A DNA stretch of 22,546 nt. It comes from a virus. The notes beneath the pieces were generated by a model, which worked only from the letters and a program-made list of their open reading frames with translations, had not been told where the DNA came from and ran no database searches. Both the position numbers and the translations under genes were made by a program. Positions 20,930-22,546 of this stretch are shown one piece after another. The DNA lies in IMG/VR virus record IMGVR_UViG_3300028197_001961, positions 1 to 22,546 of that record, one strand, 5' to 3'. Positions within the stretch are counted from its first letter, which is position 1. Every line of letters begins with the position of its first letter.

Positions 20930-21066
20930 GTATAGAATGGGCACAGACAACTATTTTTTTATTGGCACCCCTATTCTTTATGCTCATCTTCATAGAAACT
21001 AATGAAGATGATAATGGACCCCCAGACGGAGGTATGTTGATACCAGCACAAAATCCAATTCAATAA
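20926..21066 (+). CDS. Small membrane protein with acidic D-G-P-P-D-G-G tail
   Basis: A 46-aa ORF. Residues about 5-23 form one transmembrane helix (T-T-I-F-L-L-A-P-L-F-F-M-L-I-F-I), then the acidic, Pro/Gly-rich tail E-D-D-N-G-P-P-D-G-G and M-L-I-P-A-Q-N-P. The pattern of helix plus acidic Gly-rich tail seems familiar from other cyanophages, from memory only. It shares ATGA with the preceding peptide and is followed at once by a strong terminator. Function unknown. Confidence 0.6.
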   Translation: MSIEWAQTTIFLLAPLFFMLIFIETNEDDNGPPDGGMLIPAQNPIQ

Positions 21067-21071
21067 ATGAC

Positions 21072-21111
21072 AAAAAAGACTTTACTCTATATAATGAGTA
21101 AAGTCTTTTTT
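21072..21111 (+). terminator. Strong, symmetric terminator
   Basis: A 16-bp perfect stem: 21072-21087 (AAAAAAGACTTTACTC) pairs with 21096-21111 around an 8-base loop, and the 3' strand ends in TTTTTT. The 5' A-run makes it functional in both directions. It ends the hli-petF unit. Confidence 0.92.
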
Positions 21112-21116
21112 ATTAT

Positions 21117-21278
21117 ATGCCAAAGAATCAATTGAGTAAGGATGAACTGATATGTCATGTTCTTAAACTCAAGCATGAGGTTAATGAAGAACCAAAAACA
21201 GTTTGGCAGAAAGAAAAAGATTTGGCACACAAGTATCTAAATCGAGTACTGGAACGGATTCAAGAGTATCGATACTAG
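21117..21278 (+). CDS. Small hypothetical protein upstream of psbA
   Basis: A 53-aa ORF starting MPKNQLSKDELICHVLKLKH and ending L-N-R-V-L-E-R-I-Q-E-Y-R-Y. It is almost entirely charged helix. It starts six bases after the terminator stem, with no promoter seen between, so it may depend on read-through. Small helical genes in this position before psbA occur in cyanophages, from memory. Function unknown. Confidence 0.6.
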   Translation: MPKNQLSKDELICHVLKLKHEVNEEPKTVWQKEKDLAHKYLNRVLERIQEYRY

Positions 21279-21281
21279 GGG

Positions 21282-21310
21282 TTGACAGGAATGCAAAACT
21301 GTAGTATGCT
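21282..21310 (+). promoter_or_regulatory. Sigma-70-type promoter for psbA
   Basis: TTGACA (21282-21287), 17 bases, TATGCT (21305-21310). Start expected near 21317, giving a leader of about 160 bases before the psbA ATG. The -35 begins 4 bases after the preceding stop codon. Confidence 0.82.
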
Positions 21311-21316
21311 AAATAC

Positions 21317-21470
21317 ATCAGCAAGTTAAGGAACCAACACATTTCTTAACTGTTCGTAACACCCTGCAAACCAAGACCTATAGGGTGTATAAAAACGTCT
21401 TTCATATCCTTGCCTTAGGGTGGCGAGGAAATAGTAAAACCATCATTTCCCTGATGATCTTACTTTTTTT
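21317..21470 (+). ncRNA. Structured psbA leader (PhotoRC-II-like position)
   Basis: The leader holds four stems: AGTTAAG (21324-21330)/CTTAACT (21345-21351); ACACCCT (21359-21365)/AGGGTGT (21382-21388); CCTTGCC (21408-21414)/GGCGAGG (21422-21428) with loop TTAGGGT; ATCAT (21442-21446)/ATGAT (21454-21458) followed by a T-run at about 21464-21470. The AGGGT in the third loop can pair with ACCCT (21361-21365), in competition with the second stem, which would give a switch or pseudoknot. PhotoRC-II is a published structured RNA upstream of psbA in cyanophage and marine metagenome sequences; membership is inferred from position. Confidence 0.55.
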
Positions 21471-21478
21471 CAATTACA

Positions 21479-22546
21479 ATGGCTACAACTCTTTCAAGAC
21501 AACAATCAACCTCTCCGTGGAATGATTTCTGCGAGTGGGTAACATCAACTAACAATCGTCTCTATGTCGGTTGGTTTGGTGTACTGATGATTCCAACACT
21601 GTTAGCAGCAACTGTCTGCTTCATCGTTGCATTCATTGCAGCACCACCCGTCGATATTGACGGTATCCGTGAACCCGTAGCAGGTTCACTCATGTATGGC
21701 AACAACATCATTTCTGGTGCTGTTGTCCCAAGTTCAAACGCAATCGGACTCCACTTCTACCCAATCTGGGAAGCAGCATCACTCGATGAGTGGTTGTATA
21801 ACGGTGGTCCTTTCCAATTGGTAGTCTTCCACTTCCTTATCGGCATCTATGCTTATATGGGACGTGAATGGGAACTCTCATACCGTTTAGGTATGCGTCC
21901 ATGGATCTGTGTAGCATATTCTGCTCCAGTCGCTGCTGCGAGTGCAGTATTTCTAGTCTATCCTTTCGGTCAAGGTTCATTTTCCGATGCTATGCCTCTT
22001 GGTATTTCTGGTACTTTTAACTACATGCTTGTATTCCAGGCAGAACACAATATCCTTATGCACCCGTTCCACATGCTCGGTGTTGCTGGGGTATTCGGTG
22101 GATCTCTTTTCTCTGCTATGCACGGAAGTCTGGTTACATCTTCACTCGTTCGTGAGACGACTGAAACTGAGTCACAGAACTATGGTTACAAGTTCGGTCA
22201 AGAAGAAGAGACCTATAACATCGTCGCAGCCCATGGTTACTTCGGTCGTTTGATCTTCCAATATGCTTCATTCAACAACTCACGTTCCTTGCACTTCTTC
22301 CTTGCTGCATGGCCCGTTGTTGGCATCTGGTTCACCGCACTTGGTGTATCCACGATGGCATTCAATCTCAACGGGTTTAACTTTAATCAGTCCATCCTTG
22401 ATGGTCAGGGTCGTGTGCTCAACACATGGGCAGACGTATTGAACCGTGCCGGTCTTGGCCTTGAGGTAATGCACGAAAGAAATGCACACAACTTCCCTCT
22501 GGATCTTGCTGCTGCTGAGTCAACTCCTGTTGCACTTACTGCACCA
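21479..22546 (+). CDS. psbA: Photosystem II D1 protein (3' end cut by window)
   Basis: 356 codons without a stop; probably two to four codons are missing at the right edge. It starts [20 protein letters not shown]. Key residues are all in place: Tyr161 (Tyr-Z), Asp170, Glu189, His190, His198 (P680 ligand), His215 and His272 (iron), His252 and Ser264 (QB site), and the manganese ligands His332, Glu333, His337, Asp342, Ala344, followed by the cleaved tail A-E-S-T-P-V. Residue 130 is Glu, the high-light (D1:2) type. It replaces short-lived host D1 during infection so photosynthesis keeps supplying energy. No intron is present in the sequenced part. It has its own promoter and a structured leader but no clear Shine-Dalgarno. 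Confidence 0.98.
   Translation, partial: MATTLSRQQSTSPWNDFCEWVTSTNNRLYVGWFGVLMIPTLLAATVCFIVAFIAAPPVDIDGIREPVAGSLMYGNNIISGAVVPSSNAIGLHFYPIWEAASLDEWLYNGGPFQLVVFHFLIGIYAYMGREWELSYRLGMRPWICVAYSAPVAAASAVFLVYPFGQGSFSDAMPLGISGTFNYMLVFQAEHNILMHPFHMLGVAGVFGGSLFSAMHGSLVTSSLVRETTETESQNYGYKFGQEEETYNIVAAHGYFGRLIFQYASFNNSRSLHFFLAAWPVVGIWFTALGVSTMAFNLNGFNFNQSILDGQGRVLNTWADVLNRAGLGLEVMHERNAHNFPLDLAAAESTPVALTAP

Noticed and set aside
21067-21135. Short ORF beginning at the ATG after the acidic-tail protein
   Set aside because: It runs straight through the 16-bp terminator stem, so the sequence is explained by the terminator.
21479-22546. Group I intron in psbA, as found in some cyanophages
   Set aside because: The D1 frame is uninterrupted and every landmark residue falls at its standard number.

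Overview
This window is very probably part of a T4-like cyanophage (cyanomyovirus) genome that infects marine Synechococcus or Prochlorococcus. The evidence is phage-style organisation (almost every gene on the + strand, stop/start overlaps, many tiny ORFs, tRNA genes), a T4-type late promoter core (TATAAATA), and a host-derived photosynthesis block (two high-light-inducible proteins, a plant-type ferredoxin and psbA). Base composition is AT-rich throughout.

Layout. (1) 1-3082: tRNA-Gly(UCC), a small secreted or outer-membrane-like protein behind a late promoter, a terminator, then a run of small hypothetical genes with tRNA-Ser(UGA) among them and one short 6-phosphogluconate-dehydrogenase-like Rossmann protein. 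Four of the small genes (1106, 2595, 2909 and the properly started 2701) were read directly from the sequence. (2) 3060-3870: an RNA-rich control region. A consensus sigma-70 promoter fires into about 290 nt of non-coding sequence with several mutually crossing stems. Next come a second consensus promoter with a 73-aa gene, then a second structured leader ending in a hairpin/T-run with a further promoter. (3) 3885-19624: a compact, co-directional cluster of 21 surface-glycan genes: GDP-mannose 3,5-epimerase, a GT10 and two GT11 fucosyltransferase-like enzymes, GT2/GT9/GT25-like transferases, four methyltransferases, SDR/MDR dehydrogenases, a fused TPP-dependent E1-like enzyme, a cupin, a HAD phosphatase, and the ADP-heptose enzymes HldE-kinase, HldD and HldE-nucleotidyltransferase. 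(4) 19629-22546: promoter-hli, promoter-petF, small genes, a second hli, two tiny membrane proteins, a strong terminator, then a promoter, a structured 5' leader and psbA, which is cut by the window end a few codons before its stop.

How it fits together: the glycan cluster looks able to activate sugars (GDP-L-galactose/L-gulose type and ADP-heptose), transfer them, and decorate them by O-methylation. This would suit remodelling of the host lipopolysaccharide or decoration of the virion. The photosynthesis block would sustain electron flow and D1 turnover during infection. Structured RNAs stand at the head of both blocks and are the most interesting part of the window. All family calls are from reading motifs; no database search was run.
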